From Methylobacterium brachiatum (GTDB lineage Bacteria > Pseudomonadota > Alphaproteobacteria > Rhizobiales > Beijerinckiaceae), in assembly GCF_020523825.1 (NCBI RefSeq), contig NZ_JAJALK010000007.1, positions 62,001-126,000 on the forward strand: 64,000 nt of DNA. The letters are read 5' to 3'. Each line of letters opens with the position of its first letter. Position 1 is the first letter of the stretch. Below, in pieces: positions 21,403 to 30,212 of this stretch. The translations under genes and the position numbers were made by a program. The notes under the pieces are model-generated. The model made no database searches and was not told the origin of the DNA. It saw nothing but the letters and a program-made list of their open reading frames with translations.

Positions 21403-22743
21403 TCATCGCAGGATGGTCGCGGGTGCCGCATCGGAACGCGCGCTCGATCCGGTTACGCGCCACACCGTGCCGCCGGCATCGTCGGCGATCAGCAGGCCGC
21501 CCTGGCTGTCGATCGCGACGCCGACCGGCCGGCCCCGCGCCTGCTTGTCGGCGTTGACGAAGCCGGTGACCACGTCCTGCGCCTTGCCGGCGGGCTTGCC
21601 GTTCTCGAACGGGATGTAGACGACCTTGTAGCCGTTCAGCGGGTCGCGGTTCCAGCTGCCGTGCTCGCCCACGAAGGCGCCGCTGCGGTAGGCCTGCGGC
21701 AGGCCGGTGCCGGTCGCGAACGCCATCCCGAGCGGCGCGACGTGCGAGCTCAACGCGTAGTCCGGCATGAGCGCCTGGGCGACCAGCTCGGGGCGCTGCG
21801 GCATGACCCGCGGATCGAGGTTCTTGCCCCAGTAGCTGTACGGCCAGCCGTAGAAGCCGCCATCCTTCACCGAGGTCATGTAATCCGGCACCAGGTCGGG
21901 GCCGAGTTCGTCGCGCTCGTTGACCACGCACCAGAGGGTCTTGGTCTGCGGCTCGAAGGTGAGGCCGTTCGGGTTGCGCAGGCCCGTGGCGTAGAGTCGG
22001 TGGGCGCCGGTCGCCCGGTCGATCTCCCAGATCGAGGCGCGGTCGGTCTCCTCGTCCAGGCCGTTCTCGGTGACGTTGCTGTTCGAGCCGACGCCCGCAT
22101 ACAGCTTGGTCCCGTCCGGGCTCGCGGTCAGGCTCTTGGTCCAATGGTGGTTGATCCGCCCCGCCGGCAGCTCGGTGAGCTTGGTCCCGGGCTCGGTGAT
22201 CTGGGTCGCGCCGGCCTTGTAGGGGTAGCGCATCACCGCATCCGTGTTGGCGACGTAGAGGTCGTCGCCGACCAGCGCCATGCCGAAAGGCGCGTTCAGG
22301 TTCTCGAGCAGGACGGTGCGCAGCTCGGCCACGCCGTCGCCGTCGGCATCGCGCAGCAGGGTGATGCGCTGGCCGGGCTTCTCCGGCGGATGGGACAGGC
22401 CCTCCAGCCAGCCCATGATGATCTCCTTCGGCCGGTTGATCGGTGGGGTCGGTCCGCCGCTCTCCGCGACCAGGATGTCGCCGTTGGGCAGCACCAGGAG
22501 CGAGCGCGGGCTCTTGAGGCCGGTCGCGAGGGCTTTCACCTGCAAGCCGGCCGCGACCTGAGGCGTCTCGCCGTCCTTCCAGCCGATCGCTCGCGACACG
22601 TGCATCGGCGGCAGCAGGTACTGGTGCAATTCGGGCAGGGGCGGGTTCGGCCCGACCTGCGTCTGCGGATCGATCGGATCCGGTCCGCAGGCGGCCAGCG
22701 GCAGCAGGGCGGCCGCGGCAAGGGCGTTGCGAATCCGGCTCAT
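21403..22743 (-). CDS. PQQ-type sorbosone/glucose dehydrogenase-like lipoprotein
   Basis: A 446-residue periplasmic beta-propeller dehydrogenase. The N-terminus (MSRIRNALAAAALLPLAACGP) is a lipoprotein signal with lipobox LAAC. The body matches the sorbosone dehydrogenase/soluble glucose dehydrogenase group: LATGLKSPRSLLVLPNGDILVAES, GLRNPNGLTFEPQTKTLWCVVNERDELG, GFYGWPYSYWG, and SSHVAPLGMAFATG. These segments form the propeller blades that hold PQQ and calcium in relatives. PQQ enzymes are a hallmark of methylotrophs. Its ATG overlaps the stop of the upstream DUF2231 gene (ATGA). Confidence 0.88.
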   Translation of the reverse strand: MSRIRNALAAAALLPLAACGPDPIDPQTQVGPNPPLPELHQYLLPPMHVSRAIGWKDGETPQVAAGLQVKALATGLKSPRSLLVLPNGDILVAESGGPTPPINRPKEIIMGWLEGLSHPPEKPGQRITLLRDADGDGVAELRTVLLENLNAPFGMALVGDDLYVANTDAVMRYPYKAGATQITEPGTKLTELPAGRINHHWTKSLTASPDGTKLYAGVGSNSNVTENGLDEETDRASIWEIDRATGAHRLYATGLRNPNGLTFEPQTKTLWCVVNERDELGPDLVPDYMTSVKDGGFYGWPYSYWGKNLDPRVMPQRPELVAQALMPDYALSSHVAPLGMAFATGTGLPQAYRSGAFVGEHGSWNRDPLNGYKVVYIPFENGKPAGKAQDVVTGFVNADKQARGRPVGVAIDSQGGLLIADDAGGTVWRVTGSSARSDAAPATILR

Positions 22744-23216
22744 GCGCGCTCTCCCGGCTGTACGCCGACCCGATGCCGATGGATCAGTTCCGCGCCGTTC
22801 CAGCCGGTCACCAGCAGGATGACGACCACCAGCGCGGACAGGATCAGGCCGGTCGGCACCACGGAGGTGTAGGCGTCGCGGCTATGCACGAAGACGTTGA
22901 CGATCGCGAGGATCAGCGCCAGCGCGTTGCCGGAGGCGTGGATCCAGGCCGGCCGCAGCCGCCGGATGGCCCGATCCCCGAAGAAATCGATCGCGCCGGC
23001 CAGGCCGGCGAAGACCGACGCCACCAGCCCGATGCTCAACAGCCAAGCCGAGAAGTTGGCCCACTGCATGTTGGCCGTCGACCAATAGGCGATGTCGGTG
23101 ACGAGGGTCCCGACGAAGCAGACGATCGGGATCGGCACAAGCATCGGATGAATGGGATGACCGGCGATGCTGGCGGTCGATCGCGGGTAAGTTTCGGACA
23201 CAGGAATCCCCGTCAT
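22740..23216 (-). CDS. DUF2231 membrane protein
   Basis: A 158-residue integral membrane protein with four predicted helices (about 28-46, 56-78, 92-108, 122-140). It begins with the family signature IAGHPIHPMLVPIPIVCF; GLAGAIDFFGD and HASGNALALILAIVNVF follow. Several DUF2231 proteins sit beside periplasmic oxidoreductases and may bind haem, which fits its four-base overlap with the PQQ-type dehydrogenase gene. The role as an electron-transfer partner is inference. Confidence 0.88.
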   Translation of the reverse strand: MTGIPVSETYPRSTASIAGHPIHPMLVPIPIVCFVGTLVTDIAYWSTANMQWANFSAWLLSIGLVASVFAGLAGAIDFFGDRAIRRLRPAWIHASGNALALILAIVNVFVHSRDAYTSVVPTGLILSALVVVILLVTGWNGAELIHRHRVGVQPGERA

Positions 23217-23483
23217 ACGATCACATCGTTCATCGACGATCCTACCGCGGGCCGCAGCAAAGGTTCCGCACCGGGCGCGCCTGCGGCCGTGTGGCGGGCC
23301 GCCGCGAAGGGGCGGGTTTCGCGCGGCGCCCTGGGATGCGTGCGGTCCCGCACCGTCGAAGATTGAAATCTGTGTCGTTTTCTAAAAGGGGCACTCGGCA
23401 TCACTATTGCCGAGTCGGAGCAGCATCGCCATTTCTTGTCTCATTCGCGGACAGGCGGCGAAGTGCAGTCCAGGATTGAGCCA

Positions 23484-23735
23484 ATGGCCGCTGCAACAGT
23501 AGAGAAGCCGCTCGATGTCGGTGGCCCGATGAGCCGCCGGGCAGCCGCGCTCGCCAACGTCAAATGGTTCCGCGCCCTCGCCTGGCGGGTGCTGCGCGAG
23601 GGCGGCCCGCAGGCCGCGCTCCGCGCCGCCAACGCCCGGGCCGCGGCCCGTATCATCCTCCGTCAGGCCCGGCGCGACGCGCTCGTCAGCCGCATGGCGC
23701 GGGAGGCCCTGCGGGGCGATCGGGTGTCACCCTGA
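23484..23735 (+). CDS. Small basic hypothetical protein
   Basis: An 83-residue protein from ATG 23484. It is strongly basic and helical (MSRRAAALANVKWFRALAWRVLREGG; ARAAARIILRQARRDALVSRMAREALRG). No signal peptide or membrane segment is visible. Its amphipathic Arg/Ala helices could bind nucleic acid or a membrane surface. Not recognised. Confidence 0.45.
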   Translation: MAAATVEKPLDVGGPMSRRAAALANVKWFRALAWRVLREGGPQAALRAANARAAARIILRQARRDALVSRMAREALRGDRVSP

Positions 23736-23814
23736 TGCGTGCTCCGGCGCAGGTCCTCGCGACGGACGTGGTGTCATCGGGCTGAGACGGGCGAACGCGC
23801 CTCTGCGCCGGCGT

Positions 23815-24864
23815 CTAGGGGCTTTGGTGCGCCGCGCTCGCCGAGTCGCCGATCGGGCTCGATCCCGGCATCTGGTCCGTTGGGCCCGGGGCGTTCAGTT
23901 CATCGCCATAACGGTCGCGGGCATAAGCCTCCAGATCCCAGGCATCGTCGGGAGCCCGGTAGATGAACCGCTCCGACATCTCGGTCAGCACGATGTCCGG
24001 CTGCACGCGCTCGATGTAACCGAAATCGACCTGCGTACTCCAAACAAAGTGCACCTCCCGGAAGGTTTCAGCCAGCATGATCGTCAGCATGATCGGCGCG
24101 AAGTGGGCGTAGCTATCGCCGAACAGCACCAGACGCCGCGGGTCTTGTGACTTGTCGTTGCGGTAGACGGTGTGGGAGCCGGTATGGAGGGTCCCGATCT
24201 GCCCTGAACGTTCTCGGTGCTCGACGATCGGGCTCGCGTAGATCCGTTCCGCGTCCCGCTGGAGCACTGAGAACGTCGCCCCTTCGGTCCAGGGCGGAAT
24301 GCACACGGCACCGAGATCGCCGGACCAATTGGCGGCGTACTGCGTCGGCCGCCGTCGAAAATCCCGCACCGGCTGCGCTCCGAGCGCCCGGCATATCTCA
24401 TGATATCCGATCATCCGCCCATCGAACGTCCAGTGCGTGTCCGTCTGGAAATACAAATCGAGATCGTCCCTGCGCCGCCGCATGGGCGCCACGAGATCGA
24501 TCAGGATCGACCGCCAAAGCTTCCGACGCTGAAGATACCGCCCGACGTTGACAGCCCGGAGCGGGAACCGCCGATAATAGGGATCCTCGTGATACAGCCG
24601 CACCCCCGGCGACAAAACCCAATTCAAATCAATACCATCCAGCACATGGTCATAGACGGTCAGTTTTTCCGGAATCGTCACATGCTTGTAGCATATGCCC
24701 ATAGCCTGCAGACGTTTGTGCCGGGTCAGGATCGCTTGACGCCACTGCCAGAGCAGCCAGCGTACAACGGGCGTGTCGACGTATTGAGACAGAACGTTGT
24801 TTGCGCCCTGCACAAGGAATAAACTTCCGCCCTTTCCGATATGAATGTGCTCCGGAACAAACAT
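23815..24864 (-). CDS. AlgX/AlgJ-like SGNH acetyltransferase
   Basis: A 349-residue protein related to the AlgX/AlgJ SGNH-hydrolase-like O-acetyltransferases that decorate exopolysaccharides. Diagnostic segments are the early GGSLFLVQGANNVLSQY, the catalytic-pair block LYFQTDTHWTFDGRMIGYHEI (Asp-x-His, about residues 137-157) and the nucleophile block RLVLFGDSYAHF (GDS, about 246). Unlike secreted AlgX no signal peptide is visible from the ATG at 24862-24864, and the start region lacks the usual membrane anchor, so the true start may differ or the enzyme may act in the cytoplasm. It follows a methyltransferase gene in the same direction after 72 bases. Confidence 0.75.
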   Translation of the reverse strand: MFVPEHIHIGKGGSLFLVQGANNVLSQYVDTPVVRWLLWQWRQAILTRHKRLQAMGICYKHVTIPEKLTVYDHVLDGIDLNWVLSPGVRLYHEDPYYRRFPLRAVNVGRYLQRRKLWRSILIDLVAPMRRRRDDLDLYFQTDTHWTFDGRMIGYHEICRALGAQPVRDFRRRPTQYAANWSGDLGAVCIPPWTEGATFSVLQRDAERIYASPIVEHRERSGQIGTLHTGSHTVYRNDKSQDPRRLVLFGDSYAHFAPIMLTIMLAETFREVHFVWSTQVDFGYIERVQPDIVLTEMSERFIYRAPDDAWDLEAYARDRYGDELNAPGPTDQMPGSSPIGDSASAAHQSP

Positions 24865-24936
24865 AGCCTGGTTCGCACGAAAGCTGAGACGGCAAGGCCA
24901 GCGCTGTGCCGGCCCATAACGCGATCGACGGACGCC

Positions 24937-25734
24937 TCAACCGCGGCGCATCGCAATGATCGTGGGCCGCATCGCGCGCTCCGGTCCACTTGCACCGTCG
25001 TTGTGGATCGCCTCGGCCTGGATGAATGAAACGTCGAAGCAAAGATTGTCGAAGATCTTTTGGTATAGCCCGCGCGACAGGTGCCACCAGACGTAGAAGA
25101 GATTGGGGTTATCAAGCGGCGTGATCGGATGGATCACGAGGTCGTCGATCGGCAGCACATCCGTGAACGGGATCAACACCGCTTCCCGTGCCAGACGCGC
25201 CCAGGCACCGATCGCGTAGACCGGATCCGAGAGGTGCTCGGCGACCGCACCGGCCATCACCACATCGAAGCTCTGCTCGCGCCATTCGTAGAGTTCCGGC
25301 ATCGGCGCGTAGACGCACTTCGCGCGCCTGTTGAACTTATGCCACGCATGCCACCAGGAATTCTTGATCGGGGTAATATTTTCGCTTTCCCAGACCTGAC
25401 GGGACTGGTGGATGTCGCGATAGGACAGCGATGAGGCGAAGGGGCAATGCCGAAACTCGTGCGTCGACGCCGCGTCGAGGCCTGTGACCGTCGCGCCCGC
25501 CTTCTCCGCATGGAACGCGAGATAGCCGGACGCGGTACCGACATCGAGCACCGTTTTCCCGCTGACGTCGTATCCGCCGATGTATCGACCGAAGTCCTCG
25601 ATGGTCCAGTTGCCCTTCACCGACTCACCGTCGGGAAACTGCATCGAGTGATACCAGTAGCTTCGCTTCTGTAGCGCGCCGTGCCACGGTTCTTCAACGC
25701 GGGGGGATCGATCGCTCTTGCTCTTATCCGACAC
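24937..25734 (-). CDS. Class I SAM-dependent methyltransferase
   Basis: A 265-residue methyltransferase. SAM motif I is KTVLDVGTASGYLAFHAEKAGA (about 60-81), followed by VTGLDAAS (acidic loop) and SFDVVMAGAVAEHLSDP (post-I). The N-terminus WYHSMQFPDGESVKGNW resembles tRNA-wobble (CmoB-like) and sugar/lipid methyltransferases of polysaccharide gene clusters. Given the neighbouring AlgX-like acetyltransferase, modification of an extracellular glycan is the best inference. The substrate is not determined. Confidence 0.75.
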   Translation of the reverse strand: MSDKSKSDRSPRVEEPWHGALQKRSYWYHSMQFPDGESVKGNWTIEDFGRYIGGYDVSGKTVLDVGTASGYLAFHAEKAGATVTGLDAASTHEFRHCPFASSLSYRDIHQSRQVWESENITPIKNSWWHAWHKFNRRAKCVYAPMPELYEWREQSFDVVMAGAVAEHLSDPVYAIGAWARLAREAVLIPFTDVLPIDDLVIHPITPLDNPNLFYVWWHLSRGLYQKIFDNLCFDVSFIQAEAIHNDGASGPERAMRPTIIAMRRG

Positions 25735-26302
25735 GTCAACGGGCCCCGTGGCTAAAGCACCATCCGCACGGACGCTACGGTAGCATACGATCCCGGGTTT
25801 TCACACGGTTCCAGCAAAGGCCGCTCGATCGGATGCGCAAGCGGCCAGCTTATAGCCGGATCAGCTGTCAGCGATGGGTAACGGGGGAGAGAGATCGGCT
25901 TTTTCCAGCACGAACCTCGAAAAGGATTGTTGGGATCACCGCCTCAATTACAGAAGGGTATTTCAAATCAGAGACTGAGAACGTCGCGCGATGTAACGAG
26001 CGTGTCATTCGCAGAGATGGCGGGGTACGATCGCGCATGAATTCTAGGTTGGTCTGACCCAACAGACTTGCCGTCAATATTGCAGGCCTTGACGCGATCA
26101 ATACTTCTCAACCCCGTAATTCGTTGCCGAACACCGGAAGCTTCGGTCTTCGCCGACAACAAGTATCGGCCCCGCGTGGCGCCGCAGCCGCTGTTTCGCG
26201 TCCGGCGCTGATCGCGGCAGGGACGCGGGACGAGGGATCCCAGAAATCCGTGAGAGATGGGCCGCCGGTGGGATCCCCGCCGGCAGCCCGACCTTGAAGC
26301 AA
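25735..26302. other. 568-base gene-poor region with lowered GC
   Basis: Between the methyltransferase and PRC-barrel genes. The middle part (about 25900-26110) is markedly richer in A and T than its surroundings. The only open frames are short, antisense to each other and match no family. Promoter for the methyltransferase-acetyltransferase pair is expected just above 25735. I see no tRNA remnant, inverted terminal repeat or transposase fragment. Confidence 0.4.
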
Positions 26303-26701
26303 TTAGCGCTTGAACTTGCCGTCGTACTTGAACTCCGGCGCGGATTTCAGCTGATCCTTGGTGGCGCCGATGATCGCCTTCCACTTCTTGGCGTCGGCAT
26401 CATAGCCCAGGGCGACGGAGGACGGCGAGACGGCGACGTAGCGCTCGCCCATGCCGAGGAAGCCGCCGACAGAGACGATGTAGCCGACGAGCTTCTCGTG
26501 GACGATCGCCAGATCCTTGATCTCGCCGACGGTGTTGTTCTCGGCGTCGGTGATGTTGAGGCCGATCAGGTTGTAGCTCAGCACCGCGTCCTGCGGCACG
26601 CTCTCGAATTTGGGGGCGACCGTCGGGGGCGCGGTGTTGGCGGCGAGGGCGGGCCCGGCCAGGGCGGAAGCGGCGAGGGTGGCGAGGACGAGGCGGCGCA
26701 T
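26303..26701 (-). CDS. Secreted PRC-barrel domain protein
   Basis: A 132-residue protein starting at the ATG at 26699-26701. The N-terminus is a signal peptide (MRRLVLATLAASALAGPALA-AN). The mature part is a PRC-barrel: LSYNLIGLNITDAENNTVGEI, VHEKLVGYIVSVGGFLGMGERYVAV. PRC-barrels occur in photosynthetic reaction centres, RimM and many small alphaproteobacterial exported proteins, usually binding protein or metal. The exact role is not known. Confidence 0.85.
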   Translation of the reverse strand: MRRLVLATLAASALAGPALAANTAPPTVAPKFESVPQDAVLSYNLIGLNITDAENNTVGEIKDLAIVHEKLVGYIVSVGGFLGMGERYVAVSPSSVALGYDADAKKWKAIIGATKDQLKSAPEFKYDGKFKR

Positions 26702-26935
26702 CGAGATCTCCGGCGGCCCGGAATGGGCGCGGGAGAATGGCGTGCCCGAGCCCATCGTTCCGCCACCTCGCAGAAATGTTAAGGCGCTGAACATGGAACC
26801 GACCTGAGACATCCGCGCGGCCGCGATTGTACTGCTCAGCAGGCGGGACAGTTCGGCCGTGCGGGTCCGGAACCGTCCCTGGCTTGCCCCTCTCGTCGGA
26901 CGCAAAGCTCGATCGGCGAGGATCGGGGGACAGGC

Positions 26936-27856
26936 GTGGTGAAACAAGCGGAGATCTTGGCGACGTCGCCGGAAAACGCGACCGGCGCAGTCGCAATCGT
27001 GCGACAGCCGGGCGCCTGGATCGACGGGATGATCGGCGTGGCGATCTTCAGCGCCTCGCTCGCGGCGACCCGTTTGGCGCTGACCGGGATGGATGCGCTG
27101 TTCCTCAGCGCGGCACGGGCGGCACTGGCAGGGCTGGCGGGGGCGGCCGCGCTGCTGATCCTGCGCGAGGCGTGGCCGCGTCGCGGCGATCTCGCGGCGC
27201 TCGCGATCGTGGCCGGCGGCGTCGTGGTCGGCTTCCCGCTCCTGACCGCGCTGGCGCTGCGCACCGTCGGCGCGGCGCACGGCACCGTCTTCGTCGGGTT
27301 GCTGCCGCTCTCGACGGCGCTGTTCGGGGCCCTGCGGTCGGGCGAGCGCCCGTCGCCGGCGTTCTGGGTCCTGTCGGTGCTGGGCGCCCTCGTGACCGTG
27401 GGTTTCGCCGCCCGCGGGCTCGACGGGCCGCCGGGGCCGGGCGACGCCTTCATGCTCGCTGCGATCCTGGTCTGCGGGCTCGGCTATGCCGAGGGCGGGA
27501 TCCTCGCGCGTCGGCTCGGAGGCTGGCAGGTGATCGCGTGGGCAACCGTGCTGTCGCTGCCGCTCTCCCTGCCGCTGGCGCTGGCCTTGACCCCCGCCCA
27601 TCTCGAGGCGATCCCGCTCCCGGCCTGGGCCGGCCTCGGCTACGTGGCTCTGTTCAGCATGCTGATCGGTTTCGTGTTCTGGTACCGGGCGCTCGCCCGG
27701 GGCGGCATCGCGGCGATCGGGCAGCTCCAGCTCTTGCAGCCGTTCATGGGGCTCGGGGTCGCCGCCCTGGTGCTCGGCGAGCGGATCGAGCCCGCGATGA
27801 TCGCCGCGGCCCTTCTGGTCGCCGCCTGCGTGGCCCTGGCCCGGCGCCTGGCTTGA
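26936..27856 (+). CDS. EamA/DMT family transporter
   Basis: A 306-residue inner-membrane protein with ten hydrophobic helices arranged as two EamA repeats of five. The first repeat covers about residues 30-150 (FLSAARAALAGLAGAAALLIL; GAAHGTVFVGLLPLSTALFGAL), the second 160-300 (YVALFSMLIGFVFWYRALARGG; GQLQLLQPFMGLGVAALVLGE). Members export amino acids, sugars or other small metabolites. Substrate cannot be told. GTG 26936 follows a GGGGGACAGG block. Confidence 0.88.
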   Translation: MVKQAEILATSPENATGAVAIVRQPGAWIDGMIGVAIFSASLAATRLALTGMDALFLSAARAALAGLAGAAALLILREAWPRRGDLAALAIVAGGVVVGFPLLTALALRTVGAAHGTVFVGLLPLSTALFGALRSGERPSPAFWVLSVLGALVTVGFAARGLDGPPGPGDAFMLAAILVCGLGYAEGGILARRLGGWQVIAWATVLSLPLSLPLALALTPAHLEAIPLPAWAGLGYVALFSMLIGFVFWYRALARGGIAAIGQLQLLQPFMGLGVAALVLGERIEPAMIAAALLVAACVALARRLA

Positions 27857-27865
27857 GCCCGGCGC

Positions 27866-28792
27866 TCAGCCGGCCTTGGCCACCACCTCGATATCCCGGT
27901 CCAGCCCGCTCTCGACCTTGAACTCGCGGGTATAGACCTGCCCGTCATGGCGGGCGATCAGCACGTAGTCGCCCTCGGCCAGGGTGACCTGCGGGAACGC
28001 ACCGATCGCCTCGCGGATCGTGTCGCCGCCGGGCGTCAGCACGGAGAAGGCGGTGCCGGCATAGGCCTCAGCCCCGGGGGCGGCCACCAGCTTCAGCGTG
28101 ACGGTGGCGGCGCGATGGTTGAGCGTCGCCTCCGTGACCTTGCCGTTCTCGACGCGCAGGTCGGCGCGCTGGATCGCGTTGGATTCCCCATAGGTCGAGA
28201 CCACGTGATACGTGCCCTCGGGCAGCCGCAGGAGCTCGCCGGCCTTGATGCCCGAACGCACCAGCCGGCCCTCGGAATTGGTCCCCACCGGCACGAAGAC
28301 CGAGAACGAGACCTGGGCGGGCGGAATCTTCTGGTCGCCCACGGCGCCCGCGAGTTTCAGGGCGCCGGCCGCCACCCGGAGGGTGTCGGTGGCCGGCTGG
28401 CCGCCCATCACGATCCGTTTCGAGGCGCTGGCGAAGCCGTAGGTCACGGTCGCCACGTAGGTCCCGGGGGCGAGGGTGAAGTTCGGCTCGGCCTCGGTGG
28501 AGCGGCCGACGATGGACGGCCGGGTCCCGTCGCCGCGATCCTCGTAAATCCGCCAGGCCAGCCCCTGGCGCAGAGGCACGCCGGCGCCGGACAGGAGCGC
28601 CGACAGGGACAGCTGCGCCTCCGGCTCGGCCGGCGGCATGCTGGGCGGCAGGCTCGGGCTGGTGATCGACGGGGAGGGCAGGGGATCGCCGAGGCGGTTC
28701 TGGAACACGCCCTGTTGCGCGCGCGCGTCCGCCGGCAGGAGATGGGCCAGCAGGAGAATTGCCACCGCCATCGCGGCAAGCCTCGTGCGCAT
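27866..28792 (-). CDS. Secreted protein with three PEGA-like beta repeats
   Basis: A 308-residue protein from the ATG at 28790-28792; ATG 28805-28807 would add five residues. It has a signal peptide (MRTRLAAMAVAILLLAHLLP, cleavage near ARA-QQ). After a Pro/Ser-rich linker come about three related beta-sandwich units, each with a G-T/D-Y core: LAPGTYVATVTYG, LPEGTYHVVSTYGESN, LAEGDYVLIARHDG. Each is followed by a strand with K/R-x-V. These resemble PEGA or transthyretin-like surface domains, suggesting binding in the periplasm or at the cell surface. The next gene is convergent with EamA. Confidence 0.7.
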   Translation of the reverse strand: MRTRLAAMAVAILLLAHLLPADARAQQGVFQNRLGDPLPSPSITSPSLPPSMPPAEPEAQLSLSALLSGAGVPLRQGLAWRIYEDRGDGTRPSIVGRSTEAEPNFTLAPGTYVATVTYGFASASKRIVMGGQPATDTLRVAAGALKLAGAVGDQKIPPAQVSFSVFVPVGTNSEGRLVRSGIKAGELLRLPEGTYHVVSTYGESNAIQRADLRVENGKVTEATLNHRAATVTLKLVAAPGAEAYAGTAFSVLTPGGDTIREAIGAFPQVTLAEGDYVLIARHDGQVYTREFKVESGLDRDIEVVAKAG

Positions 28793-28928
28793 CGGTCGAA
28801 TCCTCATCAAGCCTCGGTTCCCGCCCGCCTGTGCCTCCCGACCATGGCGGCGGCAAGGCCGCACGGTCTTCCCCCGGGTGGCGCTGCGTGCCACATCCGA
28901 GGCCCGATACCACAGCGGGACAGGACGC

Positions 28929-29492
28929 ATGACTGCCACCCTCGACCTTCTGAAGACGCGCCGCTCGGTGCCGCCGCTGCTGCTGGACGGCCCGGGGCCG
29001 GACCGTGCGCAGCTCGAAACCATCCTGACCGCGGCCTCCCGGGTGCCGGACCATGGCAAGCTGGCCCCCTGGCGCTTCATCGTCATCGCGGAGGGCGCGC
29101 GGGAGCGGGTCGGCGAGACCATCGCGGCGACGTTCGCGGCCGACAATCCGGAGGCGAGCCCCGAGCGGCTGGCTCAGGAACGCGGCCGCCTGATGCACGC
29201 GCCGATGGTCGTTGCGGTGGTCTCCCGGGTCGGACCGCACGTGAAGATCCCCGAATGGGAGCAGCTGCTCTCCGTGGGTGCCGCTACGATGAACCTGGTC
29301 ATCGCCGCCAACGCGTCGGGCTTCGCCACCGCGTGGCTGACGGAATGGTACGCCTATGACCGCCGCGTGCTGGACGCGCTGGGCCTCGCGCCGACCGAGA
29401 AACTCGCGGGGTTCGTCCATATCGGCCGGGCGCGCGAAGTGCCGTCCGACCGGCCGCGCCCGAGTCTTTCCGAGATCGTGACCTATCTCTGA
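28929..29492 (+). CDS. Nitroreductase family protein
   Basis: A 187-residue flavin-dependent oxidoreductase from ATG 28929. N-terminal LLKTRRSVPP matches the FMN-phosphate-binding loop. AASRVPDHGKLAPWRFIVI follows, with VGAATMNLVIAANASGFATAWLTEW and ALGLAPTEKLAGFVHIG in the C-terminal half. This small nitroreductase subgroup acts on nitroaromatics, quinones or other acceptors with NAD(P)H, and the physiological substrate is unknown. The flavin reductase gene follows 27 bases later. Confidence 0.9.
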   Translation: MTATLDLLKTRRSVPPLLLDGPGPDRAQLETILTAASRVPDHGKLAPWRFIVIAEGARERVGETIAATFAADNPEASPERLAQERGRLMHAPMVVAVVSRVGPHVKIPEWEQLLSVGAATMNLVIAANASGFATAWLTEWYAYDRRVLDALGLAPTEKLAGFVHIGRAREVPSDRPRPSLSEIVTYL

Positions 29493-29519
29493 TTGCGATT
29501 GGTCTCAGAAGGCGCACCC

Positions 29520-30149
29520 GTGCATTACGATCTCGAAGCCCCGCGCGAGGCGCGCGCCCTGCCGCACAACCCCCTGAAGGCGATCGTCGCGCCGCGGCCG
29601 ATCGGCTGGATCAGCGCCATGAGCCGGGAGGGCAAGCTCAACCTCGCGCCCTACTCGTTCTTCAATGCGGTGGCCGACAACATGGTGGCGTTCTCGTCCT
29701 CGGGCCGGAAGGACGCGATGACCTTCGCGGAGGAAGGCGCCGAGTTCGTCTGCAGCCTGGCGACCTGGGACCTGCGCGACGGGATGAACGATTCCTCGGC
29801 GCCGCTCCCGCGGGGCGAGAGCGAGTTCGTCTTCGCGGAGCTCGAGACCGCCCCCTCGCAAAAGGTGCGCCCGCCGCGGGTCGCAGCCTCGCCCGCCGCC
29901 CTCGAATGCCGGTGGCTGCAGACCGTCCCGCTGGTGCCGCTCGGCGGCGGCGAGGCCGAGAACTTCCTGGTCGTCGGGCAGGTGGTCTCGATCTACGTCG
30001 ACGAGCAGTTCGTCTCGGACGGCATGGTCGACACGGCCGCCATGCATCCGATCCTGCGCGGCGGCTATTTCGATTACTTCCGCGCCACCGCGGACAACCG
30101 GTTCCAGATGCGCCGGCCGAAGGGCGCGGCGGAGTTCACCGGCTCCTGA
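29520..30149 (+). CDS. Flavin reductase-like, FMN-binding protein
   Basis: A 209-residue protein from GTG 29520, with AGAAGG upstream. The core is the flavin reductase-like split barrel: VAPRPIGWISAMSREGKLNLAPYSFFNAV binds FMN, and the C-terminal GGGEAENFLVVGQVV and MHPILRGGYFDYF match the group. Typical members reduce flavins for monooxygenases or bind FMN for unknown reactions. Cotranscription with the nitroreductase gene, a flavoprotein, is likely from the 27-base gap. Confidence 0.85.
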   Translation: MHYDLEAPREARALPHNPLKAIVAPRPIGWISAMSREGKLNLAPYSFFNAVADNMVAFSSSGRKDAMTFAEEGAEFVCSLATWDLRDGMNDSSAPLPRGESEFVFAELETAPSQKVRPPRVAASPAALECRWLQTVPLVPLGGGEAENFLVVGQVVSIYVDEQFVSDGMVDTAAMHPILRGGYFDYFRATADNRFQMRRPKGAAEFTGS

Positions 30150-30212
30150 AATTGCCTAACCTGGCGCAACTTCGATTGAGGAGTTGTTTACCATAAGCGG
30201 CGCAGGTTCCCG

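Noticed and set aside
25868..26101. 77-codon minus frame in the AT-rich gap
   Set aside because: No family match and no ribosome-binding site; a plus frame covers the same stretch equally well.
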